From assembly GCA_037783415.1 (NCBI GenBank), contig JAZGTN010000150.1, positions 4,216,001 through 4,280,000 on the forward strand: a stretch of DNA of 64,000 bases, given 5' to 3'. The DNA is from Leptasterias polaris. Taxonomy: Eukaryota; Echinodermata; Asteroidea; Forcipulatida; Asteriidae. Each line of letters opens with the position of its first letter. Within the stretch, counting starts at the first letter, position 1. Shown piece by piece: positions 48,097 to 63,000 of the stretch. The notes below the pieces were generated by a model, which saw only the letters and a program-made list of their open reading frames with translations, was not told where the DNA came from and searched no databases. Both the position numbers and the translations under genes were made by a program.

Positions 48097-51000
48097 ATGG
48101 ATGAGGTAAGTGCGTCGTGTAGTTGTGTTGCATGATGTGGAGATATATATGAAGATTAAAATCTGATTTGCCGTTTTGGTGATTTAACTCTCCTTATGTG
48201 AAGTTTTACTTCAGTTAAAATCAGTAGTAGAGATAGAGAGATTTCTCATCACACAGGCGTGTGAATGAGTGAAAAGCCAACAAGCTTTACCTTTTATGTG
48301 TGATGAAGAAGATTCCAGAATGATGGCATTAGGGATTGGAGTTTTTATTTTATTTTGCTGGGGTGTTTGTTCATTTGTTTGTTTGTTTGTTTGTTTGTTT
48401 TTCCTTCTTCTTCTACTACTTCTTCTACTACTTCTTCTTCTTCTGCTTCTTATTCTTCTTCTTATTCTTCTTCTTATTCTTCTTTTTATTCTTCTCACAA
48501 GCCTCAGAAAAGTACTGAGTATGCAGTGATTTTAAGCATTGGTGTAAGGGGGAAAAACAAAAATAATATTCTTTATCCCGCTGCAAAATTAACATCTGAA
48601 ATCATGATGTATAATCTATGGTGCCCCCAAAAAGGACACCAACGATCGAACTAAATTATTATCAACATTCTAGTCAACTTCACGACTTTACCGCCCGATT
48701 CTTGAATTGCGTCCACATCCATGCCATGCGTTTTCCCTTAGCAATGTCATACGCAAACTATGACGTCAATATTTATGTCCGCAGCTTCATGTTCTTATTA
48801 ACAAAAACCCTTCAAATAAATCAAAATAGAAATATGTATTTATGAAAAATGAGGAATACAAAGAATTTAAATCATATAAAGAATACTTAATATCGATACA
48901 TCTACGAAAACGGTTTTTGTTTAACCAAAATAATGTTCTTAAAATTTTCTCTACGAATGTTCTTCCTATATATCACTAAGTCATCGATCTAAAGCTTTGT
49001 CGTGTTTATAACTTTTCTTTCATGACTAAATTACTCAATTTTTTAAATGATACAGATTAATTCGGGATTGTAAAGTTTTAGTTTGTTGTCTTCGTTTGTT
49101 TGTTCGAAAGGTAATTGTGCATTGTATTTTATGCAAAATTTCAAGTGTACGTAAGTTCGCAACAACTATATAGCATCTAGGAAGAAGATTATTGTTGAAT
49201 GATTCGGGGTTGAGATCATATTGGGACTCTTCATTTCTCTGCTCGAAACGTCAAGACCCAGCATGCCATCTTGTAGACCATGCTGCCGGTACATATTTTA
49301 CGGTTACAACAACATGATACATAAAGCAAGCATAATTTGTTTTTGCTGCATGGTGAGTTTTTTTGAACAAGGGCCCTAGTAAAGCTTGGCTGGGTTCCGT
49401 TCAACATCAACAAAGTTTCGTGTTTGTGTCAAAGAAACGTTGGCTATAAAAAATATAGCAGTGACACGGTAGAAAACGTCTTAACTCAAACATTATTCAC
49501 ACAAACATATTCGTATTTAACTGTGCATCTAAGAAACCATTTCTTGTTAAAGTTACACACCAATGATACGCCAAATGCTGCACTTCAAATACTGGGGTGT
49601 TAAATCTGACACCCAGGGTGTTGCCACATTATAGATACCAAAGAGAGAATCAAAATTAACGCTATATATGGTGTTAAAATGACACTAATTTCTGCAAAAA
49701 CATTAATACATTGGTGTTATTTTATCACCCTAAGATGTTATTTTTGATTCTCTATTGGGTGTCTTTATGATAAAACACCATGCATGGTGTCAATGTTAAC
49801 AACACCCTAATTTATGCTGTGTGGTTGGTAAGGACCGTCATCAGTCAGTAAAAAGATCGAATAATCAAAAAGTAACTCGGATATTTCTCTCTAACCTGCA
49901 CAAATTTCGTTACGGGTGAAATATTTCACAAGTGATGTTTATAACCAGATAGTTAATTGTTTCCGCACACTGGTTCCTCCCCCAAATAAGTGTGATATAT
50001 ACCAGTGTTAACTTTAGATTATCCTTTAATTGAGTTTTAAAAATATTATTGGAGAATAACGCTTTGGAAATACTTTGATAAACCGTCTCTTTTCATGAAA
50101 GGACGTCGGACATTCAATTTGAAGAGACAAAGGTGCCAACGTGTCTACAATGCAGGTATAAGTTGGGAAGGTAGTACATTCTGCTCTACCAGACAGGCTC
50201 CTAGTGGATGATACCCATGCCTACATCCTTAAGGACTGTGAAGGGGGTAACCCTGTTTCAGCCCCAGGAGTAGGAGGCAACGTGCCCCTGGTGTCAATTG
50301 ATTTGGGTTGATAGCCCAAATCAGTTATGTGTAGCCCTCACCTTGAGTGGCCGTCCGTGGCCTTGTGAGTTAGGCGATATCTCATTTAAAAAAAATAATA
50401 AAAAAAAATAAATAAGTGTAAGCCTGCTCGTAACCCGAACCAACCAATCCAAAGGTTGTGTTTACTGCAATGGAATATGTTACTATTGTTTCCTGATAAA
50501 CGGAATGAATCTGCATTTATTTGTACTTTCTATTATTTTTAAATGTGACGGTTCTGGAACTGTTTTCAAGGCCCGGTTGTATAGTTGGCAGATCATTTTC
50601 ACGCCAACATGCCCCCACGGGGCATCAAGTGAAGAATATTATATGCATTTATTTGGGCCTTTTCGAAATCACGCGGCTATGGTTTCAGCTCCGACTTTAG
50701 ACTCCGTCTTCCCGTACAAAAAGCGCAGTCTGTTTTTAAAATAACTGACGGAGCCAGCCCGTGTATCGGAAACGGAAAAACAAGTCTAACGAAAACTGTA
50801 TTTTGTTATTCAAATGTTCTTTTTAAAATACTTTTTAAATACAATTCTTAAATCTAAAAATGCCCATGGAAAGTTGTTATAATGATTTCAATTTCTATTT
50901 AATGCTTTGTTAAAATTAAAATTAAAACTTCGGACGAGGATGCTTATTTTTTAGAAACCCCATTTTCCCAATCACGCCCGAATTTTGTGAAACCATTACT

Positions 51001-54000
51001 ATAGGTTTAATGATAACATGAACGTCAATTGGGCAAATAGCTTTACTAATTACAAGTAACCGGAACCGGAGGTCAAGTCTGATTCTCTCTTTTTCTTTGT
51101 AAATTTTTTTAATTTATTTTACTTTTATAAATGGTATGGCTAAATTATACTTTCCCAACATTATGGTATAAATATTATAGACATAAACCACGTTAAACCT
51201 AAGTATTTGAAGAAACAGAATCGGGCACACATAAAACTCAATAAATTATGATTGGGACCAACTTGGTACCGGAAGTTCGAATACGCACGATACTTTCGCA
51301 GTGTATTCAGAGTCGGACCCGAAGCCAAAGCTGTGACCTCAACAATTGCGATAGTATTGCAAGAACAGCATTTGTTTTTTGTTCGTAAGTTTGTCGTATT
51401 GTGTCTTATTCCCTGAACACGATGTTCTGAAGCATGCAATGCTCATTATGGCAACCAGACTGTTTTACTTGATTTTCAGTGGCAACCTTACTTTCCAAAC
51501 GAAATGTTTTTGTTGAAATCAAATATCAGTAGCTACCGGTATACCATTTTTATATAGTTTTGTTTACCATAGATGCCACACATTTTCATTTGCGAGACAC
51601 AAAGTTGGATTTAAAATCTAACACCAAAATGACTGGGCGCTCTATCGTTCTGTGTCAATAATTCCTATTGTTCAATCAACGAAGTTATATTTCAGAAAGT
51701 CACGCCATGTGAGTAAAATAAGCTGAATGAGAAAAATATGAAAAGGCACAAAACAGGTGAACAAATAGACTGAGAAAATGGTAAGAATAGACAACCAGTT
51801 TATAATATTGAAGGCTGTTCACAGAGTCGTTGCACTGGCGTATATCTTTATCGTCTTGTTTAAATAGTTGTGACTTTATGTATAGGCATGAGGCTTTTTC
51901 CTGCAGAAAAAAGGAACCAGTCTGAAGATAGATGCTTACATTTTTGTACGGTGTCTTTATGAAAGCCATATCTCGCCCTTGGTACTTCTTTATATCAAAA
52001 ATTTGTAAAAGTTATATGGTGCAAATTTCATCAAAATGTAAGAATGGGGGTAGGCCCCCTATGTCTTGTCAAATCAACTAAAATGTTTTCTTCCATTGAA
52101 ATGTATACACAGTCATTTGCACGTGTATAGTTTCAATGTTTGAGACAATGTGCCCTTCACGAAGCTCAAAAATATTTCACAAACATTCAGAAGATTTCGC
52201 CGTGAATGTTGGTCTTTTTCCTGTCGTATGAGAAGAGTTACAGTCACTCTAAAATAAGGGTCGGGAATTGAACCAGAAAGGGTCCGTATGGGCCATACTC
52301 ATTTCAGGATCAGCGTGACCCGTTTTCGATCTATCCGTTGAGAAAAATCATTGGTGTGCGCGACCAAAGATTCATTTTTAAATATTTGATAAGCAGCACG
52401 TCTAAAAAGTAAATTGTATGTAGCGTGTCAGGCGGAGCAGTTTCTTGAAACTCGTGCGTTTTACACACCAAGAGTCGTGTTACCAGACGTTGTTTACATG
52501 CTATTTTTTTTAACACAATTGAATTATGCTGACAAATCTAAAGTTCAAGGATGAATGTTTCTTTTTTTCATGACAAACACACCATGTTCTCCCAACAACC
52601 AGCAGTTGGGCTGAGTTTCCCAAATGTTTGCGTCGAAAATAATAATAGGACGGCTCTTTTTAGAGTCAACAACATTCGCCACTCCTACGGTGTACAAAAA
52701 TGTTGTCGAAGGTTTTGACGTCCTTTGTAACTGTTTCATTGTACATTGGGCAGTAAACTTTTTCTCCCATTAAAAACTTACCCCTCTATCACCACGCCTA
52801 TCAGTATCACCCAAGGGGAGGCAGAGTTGGTTTCGCCCCCCTTCAACGCTTTGCAGATTAAACTATATGTTGTGTAAAATGTTCACAAAAAGAGAAATAT
52901 AAAAGGAAGGAACACTGTTATCAAACAGGTCATTGAGAGTGGGTTTGGCTCACCCTGACTGAAAGCCTGCTGTTGTGTATTTGTGTTTCGTTTTGTATTC
53001 CGCATGAGCTTCTCCCTTTCCCCGATTCGTAAGGCGCCCCCTAATATTTTTCTGAAAAGCAAATGTGATTTCCCAGCCCCTTCCAAAGTTGTTAACGTGT
53101 GCCACACTCACCACACCACCAATTCTGTCTTAATTTTTCACATTGCCTTATCCACTGTTCAGCTTTGAAGTTCAGAGTTGACTCTAGAATCATTTGAACT
53201 ATTCTGGTTAAAATGAGAACGACGAACCCCCTTAAAATCAAAGTTATTCACTGTTGCATGATGGAAGCCATTTCTGTATGGATAGGTATTTATGGTCAAA
53301 ACAGGTCTGTCGGGTTGGCGTATCCCGCTTGGGGCACTAATGTGGATTGGGTTTTCAGTCCCACCTGATGGCGTGTGGGTTTTCTCTAGAATAATTTTCT
53401 GTGCACCCCCCCCCCCCCCCCCCCCCCCAATCTAAAACTAAAACTTACTTCCTCGTCTTCTCTCCATGGGTTTCGTGCCTAGTAATAGTGATTAAGTTCG
53501 CTTTTCTAATAAAAATTATATGAGGGGTATATATAGTGTTCCTGGCGCGGCCTGATGGAGTGAACAAAAGCGATCGGCCAGTCCGGGATTAGGATGCAAT
53601 TTTTTTCTCGTAAAGATAAGAACGGACCTTAAATACAGCATATGGGGATTTGGGTGGGGGATTTTTTCTCTGATCTGACAGCATTTCAGACACAAATCTG
53701 TTGGTTCTGGTATCAAGTTTGTTGTCAGAATAAGGTAAAAATGGATGGTTGCATCGTGATATTCACACGGTCTTTACATAAAGTCCGGCTGTAGAGACAC
53801 TGCATTGCTTGTATTGATTTTCTCCTATAACAGCAGTTCAAATAGAAAAGATCGAGCTAAATTAGACCGTTATAAAGATTTCCTCTTTTGTGGTGAAAGT
53901 TTGTTCAGCTAAAGCTAACACTAAATACAAATTTATCTTTAAATTTGATGTCAAACGAGTTGTGTTTTTTGTTTGAGAGTAAATACTTGTTATGCGAGGG

Positions 54001-57000
54001 ATTGTAAAGCCGTGTGTGTACATTGTTTGTGTGTTGAGTGTCCATAAATCGGCCTACTTCGAGTTTTTCGACGATCAAAACTGGATCTGAAAAATTAGAA
54101 CCTTTTATTGTTTGTTTTTTGACCCGTGAATGATCGCCAAACAAAGGGAGTTCCTTTGGCTTTCAAGTTGAGTGTGAACTGTCTTTAAATGTAGGGTCAA
54201 AGATGTGTAAGTTCTCCAAAAATTAATGACCCTAAAAACTTACTTGGTAAGAAGCAAGGCATGTGTTGATATTATATAAACTAATTTGAGAAAGGATTCC
54301 GTTCGAATGGCTAAGGTGATCTTGTCACCCCAAAAAACATCTGAATCTGAGAGACGATTCATGAATCTAATCTGAGAAACGAAAGTTGATGTCCGTTCGC
54401 GAATGCTGCGGCCAGAGATGCCGTTAATACCCCGTTAACTCGCGAAACGTGAATGGATTCGATGTTCGTGTGAAAATACTGTGACAGTTATTTTGCTGTT
54501 TTCTCAGCAAGTGGACTGTATTTAGCTGAAACTTCCGCATGTGACTTTCATTGTAAATTTCTTTATAATGTTGCCTATAAATGAGCATCATCATGTTGAC
54601 AAAAACCAATTTGTGACCAATCAATTCTACAAAGTTTGCAGTCATAGGAATATATATATATATTTATTTGTTAAAACTTTGCTTTAAGGTAGGGCTTGGA
54701 TCTTTGCAACTGCAATGGTAAAAAATAAAGAAAGATCAGTTCGTAGGTCGGTTCCATGTGTGTGTGTAGGGGGGGTGGACTTTGACAAATTCATATTACG
54801 CGCCTATCCTGTCCATCAGGTTGGGATTCAAAAACCAAAGGTATATTATTGACTACCAAAATTGTTGAAATGGTAAACGGGCATAATGCGTTCGTGCGTT
54901 CTGCGTTGTGCTTGGGGTCAATCAAGGCCTAATAATAACGCATTAACGACCACTTTTTAAGGAAAAAATTAAAATTAGTTCCTACATTTCAAACGATGAT
55001 TCGGGTGTTTTTTCGATGACTCCGCAATACAGAGAATTCCATAATTAATTGAGTCTTGTCCCCCCCCCCCCCCCCCCCACCCCCTACCCCGGCAGCGGCA
55101 CGGCTACATTGAATACCCCCAAATATGTCTTCTCTACGTTCTACTTCACAAAATTAATTATTATTACTAAACAAATTTTTTGTTAAACTTTGAGATTTTG
55201 TTGTTTGAACATTTGTCCCGAAATGTGTTCTTCGTGTTAATGAGTCTTCGGAATGAAACAAAAAGGAGTGACAGCAGGATTCAAAATGTTCGTAATCGGA
55301 AGCGCGAAACACCAATCACACTGAGAAATATATAATCATTTTTGGATGCTATTAATGTTTCAAAACAGAACCAAAAAAATCAGCATTGTTTTGAAAGATT
55401 TTTCCGTTAATTGGCTTAATAAGGTGTTTATAAATATAAGTAAGGTGTTCATAAATATACCCTTTTCAAAAAAATCTACCAAGTTTTCTTGGCCAAACTT
55501 GTCAACTAATTTTTCTTCAACAGAAAAAAGCCATCGAAGCAAGCCGCAATGGTGGGAAGGACACGGAGGGTGTGGGGTACAGTGGGGAAGGTAAGGCCAA
55601 ACGTGAGACGTGGGGCAGCCAGATTGATTTCATCCTGTCTTGTGTTGGGTTTGCTGTTGGTCTTGGAAACGTCTGGAGATTCCCGTATCTTTGCTATGAA
55701 AACGGAGGTGGTGAGTCAAAAATATATATAGGCCCTATGTATATATTTTTCCTTTAAAAGGTATTCTAAAGGACAGGTATATCTGACAAAATAGTCGCAG
55801 ACATTGTTCATGTTTTGTGTAATCAACCATGTACGTATGAAATAACAAAGTTTGGCTTAATCCGTTGTGTGAGTCAGGAGAAAATAGAGGAAAAAACCGC
55901 ACAATGTTCAGCAAGTAAACACACTATCCTTAACTTTGGTTGTAACAACCGAAACCAGCTGTTGCGATATATTTGAGGGTTTCAGATACAGTTTTCTCGA
56001 ATATTACTTCATTTCAGAGGGAAATATGTCACAGAAAAAAAAACTTGTTTCAGAATTAACTTCATAATCAGTATAGCTTTCAGACTAAAATTTAACAGTA
56101 TTGTTGTTTGTCCTTACCAATCCTGTTTAATACTTTTAAGAAATAAAAATAATATTTTGTTAGAGAGCCGGAAACAATTGCGTCGAGCACATTTTTGCAA
56201 AGCAAAGCACAGACTGAGCAATCCATGTTCTGTGCACACTGAATGCTACTAATTGAGTAGCAAGTGATGGTTTTTGAGTTGCAAACTGAGACATGTTTTG
56301 TAGCATTTTGCTCTGCTATGCAAGGGAAATCGTTCACTGGAGTGAGAGAAGACTCATAGCGACAGTTACATCAAATTTTAAGTCGGCTGTTATTAGACGT
56401 GTGCTGTTAAGACTAGGAAACTTATGATTCAAATGTTAGATGAAGCGAGTTGGAGATGAAGCGAGTGAAATTGACATTATGAAAGTGGAAAGCCTATTAA
56501 AAACGGGCCGTATCCGAATTAGCGATGCATTGAGGGTGTCATTCATAGCATTTAAAAATAACAATTCGAAAAAAGGTATTCCTTTCATAGTGTGAAAACG
56601 TAGGCATCATTCAATATCAATTTTGTATTTGTATTAAACAACGCTAAAAGACACTCTTTGTAAGGGGTTACAAGAAGAAAATATTTAAGATGAAAATAAC
56701 TCAGGGAAGCTGAAGGTAGGAATTAATATTCCTCTTGAAACAGTCTTGATTGTAGGATGGAGGGAAACATGAACCAGGCAATACGTCCCAAAGAGATGCA
56801 GTACGTGGAATAAAGCTGATGGAATTGTTGTAAACTTCTTCTTTTTCCTCGGCCTTTATAGGAGCCTTCCTCGTTCCATATATCATCATGTTAGTTGTTG
56901 CCGGGCTGCCTCTATTCTACTTGGAGATGGCGTTTGGCCAGTTTGCCAGTTTGGGAGCTGTTGCTGTATGGAAGATCAGCCCCTTGTTTACGGGTGAGTC

Positions 57001-60000
57001 TTAATTTCCATGCATCTTTCCGAATCTGTTACTTCAATTAAAGACAAACAACGTGGCTTGAGTTATCGCAAAAATAAATTGATTCTTATATTTACTGACT
57101 GCAACCAAATAAGCCAGATATGAACGTATACGAAATCCCAGACAACATACTTGTTGTTGTTTTCAGTTAAAACGTGACCGCTGAATGGGAAATTTGTCAC
57201 TGGTTGGTACTAAGGCGTGAGTATTGAAATTTACAGTTGTTTTCAGTTAAAACGTGACCGCTGAATGGGAAATTTGTCACTGGTTGGTACTAAGGCGTGA
57301 GTATTGAAATTTACAGAATAGGATTTAAATTATCCTTCCAGACAACAATGATTTATTCTGCATTAAAAAAATATATACCGGTACCGATATATAGTATAAG
57401 TGAACAAAAATGAAAAGCAAGTTTTGTATAGACCATTACGCACAGCGCTAAACATTCGAAGGCCTGTGCTCGTGTTACTATACACGGCACACGTAGAAGA
57501 AAATGGAGGCGCGTAAAATAAGCTCGTTTACAAACTGGTATAGAAGCCAGAAATCAAGCTTATTTGATTGAATTCAACCAGTATGAGTGAATTAAGCCGT
57601 GAAGTATGGTCTCATTCCTGCAGCCAATAATCTGTGGAATTGTATTTTAAAGTTTAATAGCTTTTGTAGCCGAACATTTTGCCAAAACTGTGTGTGTACG
57701 CGAGACTGTTTTACGTGGTTTAGTTGGTGAACGTGCAGTTTGTAACAAAATAATGCGTGATGACATACAGCCACTAGTTTCCTACGTTCTATTGCGTTAA
57801 ATTCTTGGTAGAATTTGGCAGCCAATCGGCTAACTAACTTCGGGACAGCTCGCTCACGTTCGGAGATATTCGGCCATGAAATTGCCTATTTAAGAGTGTC
57901 CCCAAAGTCGATTTCAGTTTTGCAATGCACTCATTTTCCAATAGATAAAGTCTTTATGAAAATTGATAAAATGCAAGTGATGCCATTTCAGTGCGAATTT
58001 TGTCAACGTCCAATGACGTCACATTTCAGATACATGGGTCTTTACATTTTTGTACAGGAGGTTTTTACTTCATTCCAGAATTGTGATGACATTCAATCCA
58101 AAGGAATTAAATTTGACTTATCGACTGACGCAAGAGTGTCTCTTTGGAATGTACAGACTCGATTGTTGTTGATATTATATCCAATGAAGTCATGATTTCG
58201 CTCTGAAAAAATGTATAGCATAAAAGGACACTGTACACCATTTTATTGTGAGGTTAGAGACGTGTAAATATTCCCATTTCCATAAAGGATACTATCTGTT
58301 AGAAAAACGAGTGCGTCACAAAACTTAATTGCACCTTCATGAAAACCTGTCACCATGCCAAGTCCTAAACCCTGTCTTCTTTGTATTACCCCCAACAGGT
58401 GTTGGCATAGGAATGATCATAATAGCAGCTCTAGTTGCCGTATACTACAACGTCATCATAGCGTGGGCGATCTATTACTTAATACTCTCGTGCACTACCG
58501 GCCCTTTGCCATGGTCCACCTGTGGCAATGAATGGAACACTGAAAAGTGCTTCAACGACTCCATGAATTACACAGTGGAGGAGGCTGCCACCTTAATAAG
58601 ACCTAGTAACGAGTTCTGGCAGTAGGTCTTAATAATATTGTTCTCAATTTGTTTATTCATTTTAAATTAAAGACGGAGTATACTTTTGGTAACTGCCAAA
58701 GACCAGTATCCTGACTTGGTGTATCCCAACATGACAAACCTGTGGAAATTTGGGCTCATCGAGGTTGCAAGAAAACAATGAAAGGACCCCCCCCCCCCCC
58801 CCTTGTTGCACAGAACTGTAAGCCTTTCTCAAATTTTGGGGTGAAAAATCACCTCTTTCTATAAAACAACATTAATTCAACGGGGTTCGTTTCTATCAAT
58901 GTTTAATAATATCAACAGCTCTCCCGTGCTTTACCAAGTAAGTTTTGATGGCCATTAACTTGTGGAGTAATTACCAAAAGTATACATCACCCTGCCTTTA
59001 AGCTGTACAATCGCATTAATTTGTTTTACTGCAAGTACTCACTCAAATATTTATAGAGTGCATAAATTGTTTTTTTCTTCTCATTTAAACCCGTAATTTT
59101 GTTCTGATTGCATGGAGGATGTTTAATGTTCGTTTTGGGAATTTTCTTGATTGCATGGAAGAAGAACATAACGCAAGTAACCAGAAAAAGGGTGTACGCA
59201 ATTGCAAAAAGTGTGCAAAATTGTTTTCTTTCAAGACTGAACTGAGCGTGACAAATTGATCGGTTTCTGCTATCCATAAGCCATTATATAGGAAGGTTAC
59301 ATTCTGCATGGGCGTTGGAAATCATGCAAGTGTTCTATGCAAAAATAATCATGGCTTGACGTTTCGACCCTAGCAGAGTCTTTCTCGAAGGCTAAAGACT
59401 ATGCCTCGAGAAAGACTCTGGTAGGCCTAGTGTCAGTACGTCAGACCGTTAACTATTTTTTTCATTTATACCATTGATCATTTCGGTTGGTAAGCAGTTT
59501 GCAACAGCTTGTTCTATTTTCTCTTAAATAATGTTTCCTTCACAACAGCCGTCAAGTGCATCAGTTAACAGACAGCATCGGCAACATGGGCAGTATCCGA
59601 TTAGAGTTACTTGGATGCCTTGCCCTGGCCTGGCTAATCGTGTACCTGTGTCTCTGTAAGGGGATTAAATCGTCTGGAAAGGTAAATACGATCTAAAGAC
59701 TCCGGGTCCTGTGTATGGGGCCTGACCCGTTTCTGGGTCAGTATGACCCGAATTCTGTGTCAAAATAACCCCTAAATGTGGGTCTAACTGACACAGAATT
59801 TAAGTTAAAATTCCATTTGTTAACCAGTTTCCCAGTCAGCCTAAACCCAGAAATGGGTTAGGCCTCCCTGGGTCCCGTAATCCGGGTCAATTATGAGCTT
59901 TGAGTCTAGGGTGTACGACGTGTATATTTCTTTGAAGGTTTGATGGTGTATCGAATCGAAGACATATATGGAGCATACGATATGAATGACTTGGATAACC

Positions 60001-63000
60001 CCCCTGCTTTTAAGAAGTCTGGGTTTATTTATTTGTTGTTGTTTTTTAACGCTACTTTTGTTGTTCTGAACAGCATTCAAGTTCGCAGCAACTCTGTGCA
60101 GAAATCTTTAGTTGCACCAAATTTTCGAAAACAAATGAACGCCAGTTGCGCATGGCTGAAGAATGCCTCAAAGGTTTAGTTGAAAGTAATGCTATCAGTT
60201 CGCATGTCTCAAAGTTAAATCGAACGGCAGTTTCAACTGAAGAGCAAAATCGTTTTAATTTAATGCATAAAAATGAAATGATTTTTGGTCGCAAATGACC
60301 AGGAAAACCTTTTCTATTTTTAAATACAAAAACAGGTGGTTTATTTTACTGCGGTCTTCCCCTATGTTGTCCTGTTGATCTTACTTGTGAGGAGTGCGAC
60401 TTTGAAGGGTGCAGCTGCTGGAGTGAAGTACTACATCGTTCCAGACTTTGAGCGTCTTTTAGATGTCAAGGTAATGTATAGATCTACCAGATTTACTTGG
60501 ATAATAATTAAAACAATAATTGCCAAACTAGTTTTATTCTGTATGCAATATCAAAACCAATTTATTTCTTTACCGAAGTGGTTTTGCTTTATTATCAGAC
60601 TATTTTATGTTTGTGTTTTGTGAATCCTTCTAATAATGATGTTTAATGAGTCGGATCTTATGGCATGCCTCATTACACAGTAGGTTTACCCTTAATAATA
60701 CTAACTGGGTTTATACAGCGCCACCAAGAGGACAAACGGTGCTGTTAAACAAAGGTTGGGGAAAAGAAAAGAAAACGAAAGAAGACAATCCGATTAGCCT
60801 TTTTGAGATATGGTGGACACTATAGGAGTACACTGTTTAGTTTGGGAGTATATACAGACAAATTTACCCAAACTCTTATAGTGTTGTAGCATAGTGTCCG
60901 CCATAACTCAAAAATACTTATAGGGAGACCTTGGAACTCTAGGTGGCAGTAGAGAAGAGTGAAGAGATTAAGAACAGGTCTTGATTGAAAGATGAGAACA
61001 GAGATAATTATTATGAGGGGCAGAATGAGGTGATTTGTAGCGTGGACCAACGTTTGGCACCTTGAAAACGCCTGGCAACTGGAAGCCAGGAAAAAAGAGG
61101 GGATAATGTGTTTGGGTGTTTTAATGCTGCATACGAAATGTTGACCTGAGAACAAAAGAAGTCGACATAATGTAGGGAAACACAATGTGGACTTACACAT
61201 GTCCACACAGTGTTTTACAGTGTTGAAGAATAGGATTTTCCTGAAGTGTACAGATCAAAGGAATGTCCACAGAGTGACTGCAACACAGAACTTTGTGTGT
61301 TTGGGTGTGATTTGGGTTTCTGAAAGATACCCACTCACACACACCCACACCCCCATCTCGATAGGTTCATGAATATACCCAGAGCAGTGGGCTTACACAT
61401 GCTAACTTACGCGGTATACTTACACAATGCATCAATGCTACCCACAATGTTTTATTTGTTCTACTTCGACCCCATGGAGGATTTCTTCAGAAAAGGGAAT
61501 GATATAACAATGTCAGGACCCCTATGTAACTGATTGCTTCTTACATTTTTAAGGCATGGGTCCTTTGCTCAAAAACCTACCACTGACATCTCTTAGCATT
61601 GTATTTTCAACTATATATTTATTGTCTTGATAGCATCCCCCTGAGATTCATCCTCATTTTTGTTAGTTCATGAGAACATACTGCTTTTGTTCTTTCTCGT
61701 CCTTCAGCCATGGAAAGATGCAGCCAATCAGATCTTTTATTCCCTCGGTATCTCCTTTGGGTCTCTGACTACAATGGCCAGCTTCAACAGGTTTCATAAC
61801 AACGTCCAAAGGTAACTGATTTATGGAGCTCTGAAAGTGCCATCCCGGCATGTTGAGATCCTGAGATAATTTACTGCAGAATGATGACATAAACGTAAGA
61901 TGGCGACATCCTGAGATGATTTGTCTCGGGATGACGACATCATAAAGTAAGAAGCCGTATATTCCTTATATATTTTATCGTAGGATGTCGACATCATGCA
62001 AGTAAGATGTCAGCTTCCCGAGATAAATTATCTTGGTTGTGAGATTCATTATGGGATGGTATCATCCTGAAAACGTCGAACATACAGGATGTCGTCGTCC
62101 CGATATAAAATATGTCTGGAAGACGATATTTTACTTTCTAGATGTCGTCATCCATATTTCGGGATACATTATCTCGGGATGTCGTCCTCTCACGCTTATT
62201 ATTTTGTCATCATTCTGCAGTAAATTATCTTGGGATCTCAGCAAGGCGGATGTCACACTTCCAAAGCTCCATACTAAGGTTTAAACGGTACTTTCCTGAG
62301 TCCTGTGGAAAAACAAATCCACAGGCACATTACAAGCACTCGCAATGGTTAAGTACTGAGCACAGGCCAACTTTGCACTGGCGAAGTACCGAGTATTAAA
62401 GGCACTGAACACATTTGGTAATTACTCAAAATATATATTAGCATAAAAACTTACTTGGTAACCAGCAACGGAGAGCTGTTGATAGTATAAAACATTGTGA
62501 GAAACCACTCCCTCTGAAGTAATGTAGTTTTTGAGAAAGAGGTAACTTCTCACTAAAATAATAAAAGACTTCATGCATGAAGCCTTTTATTAGCATCTGA
62601 AAGCACACAAAATTGTGCAACAAGGGTGTTTTTTCTTTCTTTATTTTCTTGCAACTTCAGCCCAAATTTTCACAGGTTTGCTATTTTATGCATATGTTGG
62701 GATACACCGAGTGACAATACTGGTCTTTGATAATTACCAAACATGTTCAGTGCCTTTAAGGTGCTTGCACACACTATGGTTTATGGGTAATACATATACC
62801 CGATGCACATTTTACATTTTATTAAAATTCACGATAATGTTGCACGCGTATAGTGAATGCGTTTTTTCTTGTTGGACGACATCCTGAAAGTAGGTTTTTG
62901 CCAAATTCTTCTTTTGTAATTTGCAATGGTTAAAGTACAATTGTTTTCATGGATTTAGACAAACAACTCTCTTATCCTTTCAGGGATGCCATACTTGTGT

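Noticed and set aside
48211..48654. Overlapping open frames on both strands
   Set aside because: Encoded by the TTC/GTTT low-complexity tract; composition is Ser/Phe/Leu or Arg runs.
57815..58195. Plus-strand open frame of 126 codons in SLC6 intron 3
   Set aside because: No recognisable domain and unlike any SLC6 segment. Flanking exons 3 and 4 join in phase without it.
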